Assembly: GCF_001654925.1 (NCBI RefSeq)
Contig: NZ_LXER01000040.1
Coordinates: forward strand, 1 to 64,000
DNA: 64,000 nt
Direction: 5' to 3'
From: Buttiauxella brennerae ATCC 51605
GTDB taxonomy: Bacteria > Pseudomonadota > Gammaproteobacteria > Enterobacterales > Enterobacteriaceae
Part shown: in pieces, positions 29,613-38,763 of the stretch
Numbering within the stretch: the first letter of the stretch is position 1
Layout of the letters: the number at the start of each line of letters is the position of its first letter
Notes under the pieces: model-generated
The model's database searches: none
What the model was told of the DNA's origin: nothing
Seen by the model: the letters and a program-made list of their open reading frames with translations, nothing else
Position numbers and translations under genes: made by a program

Positions 29613-29616
29613 AATC

Positions 29617-29661
29617 ATCATACATAAACTAGTTAACACTGTTAACTAGTTTATGTATGAT
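29617..29661. promoter_or_regulatory. 45-bp palindromic operator of the MarR-GNAT gene
   Basis: Two perfect 21-base arms, ATCATACATAAACTAGTTAAC (29617-29637) and its complement (29641-29661), flank ACT. MarR proteins bind such two-fold sites; lying immediately before the gene, it is the probable autoregulatory operator. It also contains the ATG at 29657, which argues against that codon being the true start. Confidence 0.75.
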
Positions 29662-29692
29662 TAGCCTCTATCATTCAATGCAGGCAAGATTT

Positions 29693-30613
29693 ATGAAAAA
29701 AAATGAAGTACGACCGTTTCGTTCAGCATTACGTGAAATGGTCAGAGAGCTGGGTATGCTCAGTCGTAAAAGCAGCGGAACTGAATTATCTCCCCTTCAG
29801 AGCCATATTTTGATTGAACTGAATAGTAAACCTTCCGGTGCAACAGAATTGGCAACTAAGCTCTGCGTTGAGAAAGCGAGCATGAGTCGTACACTCCGCA
29901 CCCTGATTGAAGCAGGATATTTACTGAGAGAATATGATGGTCAGGACGGCAGAGCTTCAACATTTCGGTTAAGCGATTCAGGAAAGCAACGGCTTTTATA
30001 TTTGGAAGAAAATGCCGATAGGTTTACTGAGGAGGCTCTTGCCTCATCCTCAGACCAGGAGGTACAGGAATTCCTTAAAACTATCATGCAATTCTCCGGT
30101 AGCCTTCGAAACGCACGTCGTCAACGTGAAGCAGGAATGACCCTTAGGCCCATTGAGCCTAGAGATAATGCCGCTATAGCAGAGCTCATACGCAACAGTT
30201 TTCGGGAGAATAAAATCGATCATCTGGAGGGTGTGAGCCTCCACGATCCCGAACTCGACCATTTAAGTGAGGCATACAATAAGCCTGGAGCAAGATACTG
30301 GGTTGTTGAGTCCATGGGAAAAATTGTTGGGGGGGGGGGTATCGCTCCGCTGGCTGGCGAAGATGGCATTTGCGAAATGCAGAAGCTTTTTTTCAGCAGT
30401 GATGTAAAAGGAATGGGGATGGGCAGACGAATGATCTCCTTCATTATGACTCAGGCTGCTGCCATGGGTTATCAGTCCTGTTATCTCGAAACGCTTGACG
30501 AGCTGAAGGATGCCGTTCGTCTTTATGAAATTTTCGGCTTTCGTCATCTCGCCAAAAGACTAGGCGATACAGGCCATAATAGCTGCGGAATCTGCATGCT
30601 CAAAAAGCTATAA
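29693..30613 (+). CDS. MarR-family regulator fused to GNAT acetyltransferase
   Basis: Bifunctional protein of ~306 residues. Residues 1-140 are a MarR winged helix (SGTELSPLQSHILIELNSKPSGATELATKL; SRTLRTLIEAGYLLREYDGQDGRAS). From ~150 a GNAT domain follows (MTLRPIEPRDNAAIAELIRNSFR; VGGGGIAPLAG; DVKGMGMGRRMISFIM; YEIFGFRHLAKRLG). This MarR-GNAT architecture is known, with small-molecule acetylation as the presumed task. I chose ATG 29693; ATG 29657 lies in the palindrome. A run of 11 G's (30329-30339) encodes the GGGG loop of the acetyltransferase and could slip. Confidence 0.85.
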   Translation: MKKNEVRPFRSALREMVRELGMLSRKSSGTELSPLQSHILIELNSKPSGATELATKLCVEKASMSRTLRTLIEAGYLLREYDGQDGRASTFRLSDSGKQRLLYLEENADRFTEEALASSSDQEVQEFLKTIMQFSGSLRNARRQREAGMTLRPIEPRDNAAIAELIRNSFRENKIDHLEGVSLHDPELDHLSEAYNKPGARYWVVESMGKIVGGGGIAPLAGEDGICEMQKLFFSSDVKGMGMGRRMISFIMTQAAAMGYQSCYLETLDELKDAVRLYEIFGFRHLAKRLGDTGHNSCGICMLKKL

Positions 30614-31017
30614 CATGATAAAAGCCTAACTCATATTATGGATTTATCGGATAGCCGCACTTATTGCCCTTATCCGGTAAAATCCCTTTGTTTTATTCAA
30701 TAATTCTGCATTTCTATAATTCCCATCCTTTATGATGTGGATATTTGGGACAAATGCCACGGTACAATTCACTGAATATGGCTTTTTGGTAACGCAACGA
30801 GCTTAGCCAAATTTTCAACTGATAACAGTGGGCATGGTTGTTTTCTCAATGTCCATTCCTCGCTCATAGCGGAAATGAGCGTCCTCGTGTCCTATGGCGC
30901 TTCGGCAACGGCATCTGGATGGTGTTTTAAACTCATTAGCCAGAAACATAAGAATCCAGAGCATGCAACTGGCTCTTATCTAAACGTTTTCCAGACAACC
31001 TCCTTGATAAAGTCATT
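30614..31017. other. Non-coding stretch after the MarR-GNAT gene
   Basis: About 400 bases. It has short frames only and a small hairpin CGCTCAT-AGCGGAA-ATGAGCG near 30871. It resembles scrambled mobile-element DNA; nothing assignable. Confidence 0.4.
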
Positions 31018-31128
31018 GGTTTAAATTCGTAGTGGATAGGTCTGTAGGCGATACTCAAGCGGGCTGAGGCCGTTGAATTTAAGGCTAATACGGCGGGTGT
31101 TGTAGTAACGAATGTAATGGGTGCAGTA
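31018..31128 (-). pseudogene. IS3-family transposase OrfB, C-terminal fragment
   Basis: Minus strand reads YCTHYIRYYNTRRISLKFNG followed by LSPLEYRLQTYPLRI and a stop. This is the characteristic C-terminus of IS3-family (IS150-like) InsK/OrfB integrases (YxxYYNxxRxxxxLxGLSPxEYR). The rest of the transposase is missing. With the end remnant at 28111 it brackets tacAT and the MarR-GNAT gene. Confidence 0.75.
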
Positions 31129-31164
31129 CATTTACTGAGTTTTTATATATTTGATATAAAATCG

Positions 31165-31200
31165 ACAATGTAATTTATTATTGTAAATTACATTGTTTTG
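31165..31200. terminator. AT-rich hairpin, possible terminator of the sugar operon
   Basis: ACAATGTAATTTA-TTATTG-TAAATTACATTGT is a 13-base perfect stem with TTTT on the plus side. It lies ~65 bases past the PfkB kinase stop; an operator role is also possible. Confidence 0.5.
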
Positions 31201-31261
31201 GAATGTCTCTCGCAAAAAAATATATTCACGCCATCATTATTAGTCGATGACGTAATAAATA

Positions 31262-32269
31262 TTAACGCTGCTCACTAATAAAGCTCTGCAACTCCGTTAA
31301 TGTTTTTGCACCATCAATTGCATTGGCGCATAAAAGATTAGCGCGTGCGCAGGCATGGGCTAATTTAAGGCTCTCGACCAGCGACCATTTTTCATGGCAG
31401 CCATATAACATCCCGGCACAGAAGGCATCACCTGCGCCAACACTACCGATGATTTCCGCCTGAGTTAATCTGAATGACGGCACCCACACGCCATCGGTTC
31501 CGGGCTCAACGCCCCATGCGCCTTCCGGGCAATGAATCACCACCCGTTGGCGAACGCCTGACTCAAGCAGCAAACTCGCGGCCTGGGCGATATTTTCTCT
31601 GTGGGGATCGCCATTCGGACGGCGGATTTCCAGCCCGCTAAATTCACCGGCTTCCAGTTCGTTAATCACCAGATAATCGAGCCAACGCAGGGCTGGCAGC
31701 ACCATCGGCCGGTAGCGCGGGTCGCCCTGGCGTGAGACTAAATCCAGCGACGTTTCATAGCCTTGTTGCGCCATCATCGCCAGCAATCTGGCGCTGCGGG
31801 TGCCGTATTCCGCATCTTCCATATCGAGGCTATCGAGCAGCAATAAATAACCGAGATGGAAGATTTTGAATGACGACTCAAGCCGATCAAAGGCGGGTAA
31901 ATCGAGCAGGCGGTTGGCCCCTGGCGAGTGGAAAAAAGTACGCTGCCCGCTGGGGTCAGTCATGACTTGCGACATTGACGTTGGTGCAAAAGTGGTGCGG
32001 TGTACGTGCTGGCGATTCACATGGTATTGATCGAGCATCGCCATAATGTAGTCACCGTCATGGTCGTCACCGACTAAACCTACCGCCTGAAGTGGCAGGC
32101 CAACGTGCATTTTAGCAAGCGTCAGCAGCACGTTTAGCGGTGCGCCGCCGGTTGAGCGTTCACTGTGGACAATTTCCGCAAGCCAGCCGCGCTGCGGCCA
32201 CTGCACAATTTGATGCACATGGTCGACCAACATGTTCCCTGCGGCGATAATCCCGCTGCGCTCTGTCAT
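31262..32269 (-). CDS. PfkB-family carbohydrate kinase
   Basis: Ribokinase-type sugar kinase, 335 residues. N-terminal signature GNMLVDHVHQIVQWP and GGAPLNVLLTLAKM; C-terminal anion-hole/catalytic signature IIGSVGAGDAFCAGMLYG with the base Asp in GAGDAF. Last gene of the minus-strand sugar operon, 9 bases after the aldolase gene. Its likely job is to phosphorylate the keto-sugar made by the isomerase (D-xylulose or D-fructose) or a sugar phosphate before aldol cleavage. Substrate inferred from context only. Confidence 0.88.
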   Translation of the reverse strand: MTERSGIIAAGNMLVDHVHQIVQWPQRGWLAEIVHSERSTGGAPLNVLLTLAKMHVGLPLQAVGLVGDDHDGDYIMAMLDQYHVNRQHVHRTTFAPTSMSQVMTDPSGQRTFFHSPGANRLLDLPAFDRLESSFKIFHLGYLLLLDSLDMEDAEYGTRSARLLAMMAQQGYETSLDLVSRQGDPRYRPMVLPALRWLDYLVINELEAGEFSGLEIRRPNGDPHRENIAQAASLLLESGVRQRVVIHCPEGAWGVEPGTDGVWVPSFRLTQAEIIGSVGAGDAFCAGMLYGCHEKWSLVESLKLAHACARANLLCANAIDGAKTLTELQSFISEQR

Positions 32270-32278
32270 AATTTTTCC

Positions 32279-33139
32279 TTACGCCTTACCCGAACTACCA
32301 AAAATCCGCATCTGTTGTGCGACGACATCCGTAATCGCCTCTTCAATACCCAGCAATAACTCTGCGAACTCGTCATAAATGGCATGGCGTTGATTCATGC
32401 GTTGTTCGACAGCACCCAACGCGGCCTGTGACATGCCGGTATAGAAATTGATTTTGTGGATACCGAGCGTTATCGCTTTGCGGAAATCTTCATCGCTGAT
32501 GCCGGAACCACCGTGTAGCACCAGCGGCAAACCGGTTTGCTGGGCAATTGCGGCAAGTCTGTCGAAATCGAGTTTCGGCTCACCTTTGTATTTGCCGTGC
32601 GCGTTGCCGATGGCGACGGCCAGCGTGTCGATACCTGTTCTGTCGACAAAATCGCGTGCCACAGCCGGGTCGGTAAACTTGTTGCTGTCGGCCTCACCAT
32701 ACAGCGCACCGCCTTCATCACCGCCCACGGCACCCAACTCGGCTTCAACGGAGACACCTACAGCGTGGCACATCTTCACCACTTCCCGGGTCTGGCGAAT
32801 GTTTTCTTCATACTCAAGTGTAGAACCATCAAACATGACTGAGCTAAAACCGAGGCGTAAAGCACGAACCACCGCTTCAAAATGCAGGCCGTGATCGAGA
32901 TTCAGCACCACGGGAATATCGTGGCACGCCGCTTCGAATTTGACGGCTTCGACCAGTGAATCCAGCGAGACATATTTAAAATGCACTTCGGCAATATTGA
33001 TGATAAACGGTGAGTTTTCTTGTTTTGCCGCAGCGAAAATGGCACGCAGAAAGTGACTGTCGAGAACGTTAAAAGCGCCGAGGGCATAGCCGTTTTTGCG
33101 GGCGTGAGCCAGCCCATCTTTAAGTGAAATCAAAGCCAT
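32279..33139 (-). CDS. Class II (zinc) ketose-bisphosphate aldolase, GatY/KbaY/FbaA type
   Basis: 286 residues. Catalytic Asp82 and zinc ligand His83 are in VVLNLDHGLHFE; further zinc ligands lie in IGNAHGKYKG and VLHGGSGIS; the phosphate loop is NFYTGM. Length and motifs fit tagatose- or fructose-bisphosphate aldolases. In this operon it would cleave the product of the PfkB kinase into dihydroxyacetone phosphate and an aldehyde. Exact substrate unknown. Confidence 0.9.
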   Translation of the reverse strand: MALISLKDGLAHARKNGYALGAFNVLDSHFLRAIFAAAKQENSPFIINIAEVHFKYVSLDSLVEAVKFEAACHDIPVVLNLDHGLHFEAVVRALRLGFSSVMFDGSTLEYEENIRQTREVVKMCHAVGVSVEAELGAVGGDEGGALYGEADSNKFTDPAVARDFVDRTGIDTLAVAIGNAHGKYKGEPKLDFDRLAAIAQQTGLPLVLHGGSGISDEDFRKAITLGIHKINFYTGMSQAALGAVEQRMNQRHAIYDEFAELLLGIEEAITDVVAQQMRIFGSSGKA

Positions 33140-33160
33140 AATAGTTTCCCCTGGTGTTGT

Positions 33161-33286
33161 TACCCTTCATACTTCAAGCTGCTTGTGCGTTGGCTGTGTT
33201 CATTCACCCCAGTCACTTACTCAAGTAAGCTCCAGGGGATTCACTCACTTGCCGCCTTCCTGCAACTCGAACTATTTTGGGTAAAA
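33161..33286. repeat. ERIC element, full length; forms the 3' end of the isomerase gene
   Basis: TACCCTTCATACTTCAAGCTGC, the core CCCCAGTCACTTACTCAAG and TAAGCTCCAGGGGATTCAC, and the right end CTCGAACTATTTTGGGTAAA. 126 bases, the expected length. Its right part is translated as the tail of the upstream isomerase gene. Confidence 0.88.
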
Positions 33287-33966
33287 AGAAATTGGCGATA
33301 CTCGTTGCACAGCAATTGCCGCGCAGGTTCGTCTTCAATAATGGAATTAAAGCGCTCAAGCGGTTTGAGGAAACGGTTGTCGCGGTCGTCATCGTTGACC
33401 ATCGACACTTCCCCAACCAGCACGTCGCCATAACCCGGCTCGCCCCAAAAACTGTGGTAAATGCCCGGTACCAGACAAATGCTCTCGCCTGGCGATAAAC
33501 GCAGCTGGCTGCCCGCCGCATGAGTCTGGCGACAGCCATCAATGGTCACCGTGATATCGCTCTCTTCGGTCTGCTCGAACTGGTCGGAATTCCACAACTC
33601 GACAATCAAATTACCACCGCCACGATTGATAATGTCTTCGCGTTTGCGCCAGTGAAAATGCATCGGTGTGAGCTGCCCTTCGCGGACATGCATGATTTTT
33701 TCGGCATAAGTTTTGGCATACGGTGTGCCGTCGGGCGAGCCGTTACGCAGCGTGAAGAGTGTTAGCCCCTGAGTGAGAAAATCATTGCCACCGAATGCGG
33801 TAACATCCCACCCGAGTTTTAAATCAAGCACTTCCTGCCAGATTTGTTTATCGAGTTGCTGCCATTTTGCCAGGTCAAAAGAGGCAAACGGCGGCAAGTG
33901 GATATCGTGCTGCATAAAGAAATGACGCGTTTGCGCGAGGATCTGGTTTACTTCAGAACGTTTCAT
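33241..33966 (-). CDS. D-lyxose ketol-isomerase
   Basis: Cupin-fold, metal-dependent isomerase interconverting D-lyxose/D-xylulose and, in known members, D-mannose/D-fructose. The Mn ligands known for the E. coli O157 enzyme are present at the same numbers: His103, His105, Glu110 (MHFHWRKRED) and His171 (YHSFWGEPG). 241 residues, ~14 longer than that enzyme: the last residues, TQNSSSCRKAASE, and the stop codon are read from the ERIC element. Second step of the sugar operon after uptake. Confidence 0.92.
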   Translation of the reverse strand: MKRSEVNQILAQTRHFFMQHDIHLPPFASFDLAKWQQLDKQIWQEVLDLKLGWDVTAFGGNDFLTQGLTLFTLRNGSPDGTPYAKTYAEKIMHVREGQLTPMHFHWRKREDIINRGGGNLIVELWNSDQFEQTEESDITVTIDGCRQTHAAGSQLRLSPGESICLVPGIYHSFWGEPGYGDVLVGEVSMVNDDDRDNRFLKPLERFNSIIEDEPARQLLCNEYRQFLFTQNSSSCRKAASE

Positions 33967-33976
33967 TTTCCCTCCT

Positions 33977-34104
33977 TTTACCCGTCATACTTCAAGTTGC
34001 AGGGGTGTTGGCTACGCTCACTTACCCCAGTCACTTACTTATGTAAGCTCCTGGGGATAAGCTCGCTTGCCGCCTACCTGCAACTCGAATTATTTAGGGT
34101 AAAT
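33977..34104. repeat. ERIC element, full length
   Basis: TTTACCCGTCATACTTCAAG, the core CCCCAGTCACTTACTTATG and TAAGCTCCTGGGGATAAGC, ending CTCGAATTATTTAGGGTAAA. ~128 bases, placed between the binding-protein and isomerase genes of one operon. Confidence 0.9.
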
Positions 34105-34154
34105 ATGCATTCCATAACCCGAAGGATTATTCACCTACGAGTTTGGAAAATCGG

Positions 34155-35087
34155 TTATTTCACCGTCCAGCCCTTATACGTGCCGATATTATCTTTATCG
34201 ATCATGGTCACTGGAATCAGCACCGGCTCTTTAGGCGCTGGTTTGCCTTGCAGAATGTCGTAACCAATCTCCACAGCTTTCGCCGCCATCACTTGCGGGT
34301 CTTGCGCAGGTGTTGCCACAAAAAGTGTTTTTCCGCCGCGTTTCAGCGCTTCTTCCGCGTCCGGGCTTCCATCCACACCAACGATAAAGAACTCGCTACG
34401 TTGGGCTTGTTTCGCCGCCAGATCGGCACCGATCGCGGTTGGATCGTTGATCGCAAACACGCCGTCGATCTTCGGGTTTGCGGCAAGTAAGGATGTCATC
34501 ACCTCGAGGCCACCTTCACGGCTGCCTTTGGCGTTCTGGTTAGAAGACAGCACCTTAATATCAGGGTGCTTTTTAAACTCGGTTTCGCAGCCTTCCACAC
34601 GGTTCTGTACCGCAGAAACCGGTGGTCCGTTAATGATCACCACGTTGCCTTTGTTTTTCAGGCGATCCGAAATGTATTTACAGGCCATTTCACCTGCCTG
34701 GGTGTTATTTGACGTGATCGTGGCATCGGCACCTTCCGCTGCGACGTCAACCGCCACCACCACGATCCCGGCATCTTTCGCACGTTTCACCGCCGGGCCG
34801 ATCCCTTTAGAATCCGCCGCGTTCAGAATGATCATGTCCACTTTGGCGGCAATAAAGTTATCAATTTGCGATACCTGCTGGCCAAGATCGTAACCGCTGG
34901 AAACCAGCGTCACTTTCACGTTATCACCGGCAAGTTTACGGGCTTCAAGTTCCGCACCTTTGGTTATCTGCACGAAGAAGGGGTTGGCGAGGTCACCTAC
35001 CGTCACCCCAATGGATTTCAGTTCTTTTGCCTGAACGAAAGGCGCTGTGGCAAGCATGAGAACAGTGGCTAGTAGCTTCAATCGCAT
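34155..35087 (-). CDS. Periplasmic sugar-binding protein (RbsB-like)
   Basis: Substrate-binding component of a carbohydrate ABC importer, 310 residues. Signal peptide MRLKLLATVLMLATAPFVQA; mature type I periplasmic fold (IGVTVGDLANPFFVQITKGAELEAR; VDMIILNAADSKGIGPAVKRAKDAGI; IDGVFAINDPTAIGADLAAK). GTGAGGAAAACC precedes the ATG. The ligand is presumably the sugar handled by the downstream isomerase. Confidence 0.92.
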   Translation of the reverse strand: MRLKLLATVLMLATAPFVQAKELKSIGVTVGDLANPFFVQITKGAELEARKLAGDNVKVTLVSSGYDLGQQVSQIDNFIAAKVDMIILNAADSKGIGPAVKRAKDAGIVVVAVDVAAEGADATITSNNTQAGEMACKYISDRLKNKGNVVIINGPPVSAVQNRVEGCETEFKKHPDIKVLSSNQNAKGSREGGLEVMTSLLAANPKIDGVFAINDPTAIGADLAAKQAQRSEFFIVGVDGSPDAEEALKRGGKTLFVATPAQDPQVMAAKAVEIGYDILQGKPAPKEPVLIPVTMIDKDNIGTYKGWTVK

Positions 35088-35120
35088 GGTGTTTTCCTCA
35101 CATAGGGTAGAGTTTTGTTG

Positions 35121-36143
35121 TTATGCACTTTGATGGTGGCGGGTACGGTATTTGTCGATCAGCACCGCAATGATGATCACCGCACCCTTGATCACCAGTT
35201 GCCAGAAATACGAGACGCCCATCAGCGTCATGCCATTGTTTAATGTGGCGATAATCAGCGCCCCGACCAGCGTGCCGGTAATCGTACCGATACCGCCGAC
35301 GAAACTGGTACCGCCGAGAATCACCGCAGCAATGGCGTCCAGCTCATAACCCATCCCAAGGTTGCCGTTTGCGCTATATAGCCGCGAAGCACTCATGACC
35401 CCGCCAAGCCCGGACAGCAAACCGCTCATGCCGTACACGAACAGCAACACCAGCCACACTTTGATGCCCGTCAGGCGTGCGGCCTGCATATTGCCGCCGA
35501 CCGCGTAAATATGAACACCGAGCGTGGTGCGTCGCAGAATGAACCAGCAGACCACAATCACCGCCAGCGCTATCACTACAAGCCACGGAATTGGGCCAAG
35601 ATACGAGTTGCCTATCCATTCAAAATTGATATTGGAGTTAATCACCGTCGTGCCGTCAGCCAGCAAATAAGCCGCCCCACGTAGCGCGGTATAGGTGCCG
35701 AGCGTGACGATAAACGGCGGTAGCCCGGCCCAGGCGACAAGCATGCCGTTAAACAACCCAAGCCCGGTGCCCATCATTAACGCGGCAGGAATCGACAGCG
35801 ACTCCCAGCCTGGCATCAGCGAAACCACCATTGCAGTCACCGCCGTGGTGCCCAGAATAGAGCCAACGGAAAGGTCGATCCCACCGGTCAAAATAATGAA
35901 CGTCATCCCCGCAGCCAGAACGATGTTAATAGACGACTGACGGGCGATATTCAGCAGGTTAGATTCGGTAAAAAAGTTCGGCGTGATAAACCCAAAAACG
36001 GCGACGATCAGGATCAGAATCGGCAAAATGCCGACGGTTTGCATCAAATCGCCAAACAATGCTTTTTTCAGCGAGGCGGATTTGGCGACTTGCTGGGGAG
36101 TTGTGTGCACAAGCGGCGTTTCTTTAGGTTGATTAGTTGCCAT
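35121..36143 (-). CDS. Sugar ABC transporter permease (RbsC-like)
   Basis: Membrane subunit, 340 residues, about 10 helices ([87 protein letters not shown]). ATG 36143 is preferred over the longer frame since AAGGTGG lies 6 bases before it; it overlaps the 3' end of the ATPase gene by 11 bases. Confidence 0.92.
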   Translation of the reverse strand: MATNQPKETPLVHTTPQQVAKSASLKKALFGDLMQTVGILPILILIVAVFGFITPNFFTESNLLNIARQSSINIVLAAGMTFIILTGGIDLSVGSILGTTAVTAMVVSLMPGWESLSIPAALMMGTGLGLFNGMLVAWAGLPPFIVTLGTYTALRGAAYLLADGTTVINSNINFEWIGNSYLGPIPWLVVIALAVIVVCWFILRRTTLGVHIYAVGGNMQAARLTGIKVWLVLLFVYGMSGLLSGLGGVMSASRLYSANGNLGMGYELDAIAAVILGGTSFVGGIGTITGTLVGALIIATLNNGMTLMGVSYFWQLVIKGAVIIIAVLIDKYRTRHHQSA

Positions 36144-37659
36144 GGTGAACCACCTTTTTATGGGCATCTTCAACGCCGGTTGCCAGCGTCATAATGTTCT
36201 CTTGTGTGATATCAGTGGCATGCAACTCCCCGGCAATACTGCCTTCGCGCATCACATACACCCGGTCGCTCATACCGACCACTTCGGGCAATTCGCTGGA
36301 GATCATCAGGATCGCCACACCCTGTTTTGCCATCTGGCTCATGATCCGGTAGATCTCACTTTTCGCGCCGACATCCACCCCGCGCGTTGGCTCATCGAGG
36401 AGCAAAATACGCGGGCCGATCGCCACCCAGCGCGAGATCAACAGCTTTTGCTGATTGCCGCCAGACAGCCCGCCAGCACGCACCTGCGCGTGTGGCACGC
36501 GGATATTCAGCAAACTGATAGCATCGTCAGAAATGGTCTGAGCTTTTTTGCGATCCAGCCAGCCGTAGTGCGCGTCGCGTTCAAGCGTCGCCATGGTGAT
36601 GTTGTCTTGTGCGGCCAGTTCGAGGAACAAACCCTGCTCTTTGCGGTTCTCGGTGAGAAAGCCGATGCCGTGGTGAATAGCTTCACGCGGTGAATGAATT
36701 TTGACGGGCTTGCCGTCGATTTCGATGCTCCCGCTCGTCGATTTACGCACACCAAAAATCAGCTGTGCCAGCTCGGATCGCCCGGCACCGACCAGGCCCG
36801 CAAGGCCGACTATTTCACCGGATTTCACTTGCAGACTGACCGGCTGCACTTTTGCGCCGTCCGTCAGGTGGTGAACGTTCAGGCGCACAGCACCTTGCGG
36901 GATATCGCGTTCTTTATTGAACAGGTCACTGAGCGGGCGGCCCACCATCATGCGCACCAGTTCGTTGGCATTGAGGTGTTCACGCGTCAGGCTGCCGACG
37001 TATTGCCCGTCGCGCAGCACGCTGACACGGTCAGAAAGCTCATACACTTCAGCCATGCGGTGGCTGATATAGATAATCGCCATGCCCTCATCGCGCAGTC
37101 GCATAATCAGCTCAAACAGGCGGTGTGTTTCACGCGATGAAAGTGCGGCGGTAGGTTCATCCATCACTAAAATTCGGCTGTTGCGGTGCAGCGCACGGGC
37201 GATTTCCACTTGTTGCTGCTCGGCAATCGTCAGGCGCGATACTAAATCGCTGGCCTTAAACTGCGCCCCGAGGCGGTCGATGACCGTCTGGGCCTGCATC
37301 AGCATCTCTTTGCGTTTCACTAAACCACCGCGTGAAAGCTCGCTGCCAAGGAAGATGTTTTCCGCGACGGTGAGATTAGGCGCGAGTTGCATCTCCTGGT
37401 AAATCAGCGTGATACCAGCGTTGAGTGCGTCTTTCGGCCCCTTGATGCTGTAGGGTTCGCCGTTAATTAAGATCTCACCGCTGGTCGCCGTATAGGCGCC
37501 GGCGAGGATTTTCATCAGCGTGCTTTTACCGGCACCGTTTTCACCCATTAATGCGTGGATTTCGCCGGGGAACACCGTTAAGTCGACACCTTTCAACGCA
37601 TAAAACTTGCCAAATGACTTGGCAATATTGCGCATCTCCAGAATGGGAACGCTACTCAT
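36133..37659 (-). CDS. Sugar ABC transporter ATPase (RbsA-like, two ATPase domains)
   Basis: 508-residue double ABC protein driving sugar import. First domain: Walker [10 protein letters not shown] near residue 39, Walker [12 protein letters not shown]; its signature [15 protein letters not shown] is the usual degenerate form. Second domain: [10 protein letters not shown] (non-canonical, as in RbsA), LSGGNQQK signature, [15 protein letters not shown]. First gene of the six-gene operon; AGGAG lies before ATG. No local repressor gene is visible. Confidence 0.93.
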   Translation of the reverse strand: MSSVPILEMRNIAKSFGKFYALKGVDLTVFPGEIHALMGENGAGKSTLMKILAGAYTATSGEILINGEPYSIKGPKDALNAGITLIYQEMQLAPNLTVAENIFLGSELSRGGLVKRKEMLMQAQTVIDRLGAQFKASDLVSRLTIAEQQQVEIARALHRNSRILVMDEPTAALSSRETHRLFELIMRLRDEGMAIIYISHRMAEVYELSDRVSVLRDGQYVGSLTREHLNANELVRMMVGRPLSDLFNKERDIPQGAVRLNVHHLTDGAKVQPVSLQVKSGEIVGLAGLVGAGRSELAQLIFGVRKSTSGSIEIDGKPVKIHSPREAIHHGIGFLTENRKEQGLFLELAAQDNITMATLERDAHYGWLDRKKAQTISDDAISLLNIRVPHAQVRAGGLSGGNQQKLLISRWVAIGPRILLLDEPTRGVDVGAKSEIYRIMSQMAKQGVAILMISSELPEVVGMSDRVYVMREGSIAGELHATDITQENIMTLATGVEDAHKKVVHHGN

Positions 37660-37749
37660 GGTGCGACTCCTGCAGGTAAGTTTTTGATTGCTGCCAGTTG
37701 AACACGTCTAAGTAAATGCAGAATGTCAGAGGCTGTTCACATTTGTCAT

Positions 37750-37797
37750 ATACCCATCATTCTTCAAATTGCAGGTGCATTGATTGCGCCTCGGAGA
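37750..37797. repeat. Possible truncated ERIC remnant
   Basis: ATACCCATCATTCTTCAAATTGCAGGTGCATTGATTGCGCC resembles the left third of ERIC. It lies between the sugar operon and the hcp genes. Confidence 0.5.
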
Positions 37798-37835
37798 ATG
37801 TTGGGAATATGAGTGAAGAGTTTTGTGATGAGAGG

Positions 37836-38036
37836 TTATTTTTCTATACGCTTCGCTATTTTCCAGACCGCGACGATGACAATAAAAATTGAAAGAAACG
37901 TTAATTTCCCCCAATGCTCAGGAAAATATCTGTAAAAAGTGCAGGACAAAATAATAATAATGGCTAGCGGGAGATATGAATACAATGTTTCTGTTTTTAT
38001 CCAGTCAAAAATGAACTGTTTCATGAATTTTTTCAT
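37836..38036 (-). CDS. Small two-helix membrane protein, candidate immunity protein
   Basis: 66 residues, not recognised. Charged N-terminus MKKFMKQFIFDWIK, then two probable membrane helices (YLPLAIIIILSCTFYRYF near 20-37 and LTFLSIFIVIVAVWKIA near 45-61) and a basic end. Its ATG overlaps the stop of the preceding gene (ATGA), so the two are made together. A tiny membrane protein coupled to a gene behind hcp is what an immunity protein against a membrane-acting effector would look like; this is inference from context. Confidence 0.65.
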   Translation of the reverse strand: MKKFMKQFIFDWIKTETLYSYLPLAIIIILSCTFYRYFPEHWGKLTFLSIFIVIVAVWKIAKRIEK

Positions 38037-38725
38037 TTTGTAATATCTCTTAATATAGCAATGGCATCTCTTTCATTAAGGGTGGTATTGATAATTCCTA
38101 TATTTCTTTGCAGTGCAGGCTCAATGATGAAATACAGCATTTCCAGATTATTTCGGTAGAGAATGTGATAAAATACTGGGTTAAGTGTTTTCAATCGTCT
38201 CGCTGAAAGAGCTGCTTTTTGTATGTTACTATAGAAATCAAGTAACGTAAGAATAACATTGCTTACTTTACCAATCGCTACTCGAATTTTAGTGGTGAAG
38301 TTTATTGACTCTGAAATAGACTTCGCTATTAAATATGACAGTGCTGATTTAGTTGAAAATTTAGTTCTATTTTTTGCCAAAAAACCTGTCACCTGAATGA
38401 CAATTCTTTCCCTGGTAGAATCACTGAAGTTATCTAAAATATGTCCAGTGTATAACTCAATCATATCAAATATGACATCTTTCCTACTAAAGACTTCATT
38501 GATGGCGGCAATCATCCTTTTGTCTTCTTCTTTTAACTCCTGGCATACATCATGGTAATTATCAAAAAAGCAGGATGTGTACCAGCTCGCCCTCTCTGCA
38601 CCAAAGTAGATGCTATTGAGCACTTCATTCCCATTTTTCCGAAGCGATGTGAACCCTTCCTCTAAAGATAATGCTATTTTTCTTTCTGACTCCATATTCA
38701 TTTTCAAATAATCAGAATTATTCAT
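38033..38725 (-). CDS. Unknown 230-residue protein, candidate type VI effector
   Basis: No family recognised. It appears largely helical, with moderately hydrophobic segments near residues 130-145 (SALSYLIAKSISESINF) and 150-170 (IGKVSNVILTLLDFY), and no signal peptide. It lies 38 bases after hcp and is coupled to a small membrane protein. Base use is clearly more AT-rich than in backbone genes. Context suggests an Hcp-delivered toxin, perhaps acting on membranes; alternatives are an Hcp chaperone or an unrelated cargo gene. Confidence 0.65.
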   Translation of the reverse strand: MNNSDYLKMNMESERKIALSLEEGFTSLRKNGNEVLNSIYFGAERASWYTSCFFDNYHDVCQELKEEDKRMIAAINEVFSRKDVIFDMIELYTGHILDNFSDSTRERIVIQVTGFLAKNRTKFSTKSALSYLIAKSISESINFTTKIRVAIGKVSNVILTLLDFYSNIQKAALSARRLKTLNPVFYHILYRNNLEMLYFIIEPALQRNIGIINTTLNERDAIAILRDITK

Positions 38726-38763
38726 ACCTATAGTCCATTAATAGGGATATAATCTTGAATGCG

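Noticed and set aside
29657-29692. ATG 29657 as start of the MarR-GNAT gene
   Set aside because: It lies in the operator palindrome with no ribosome binding site; 29693 gives a normal MarR N-terminus.
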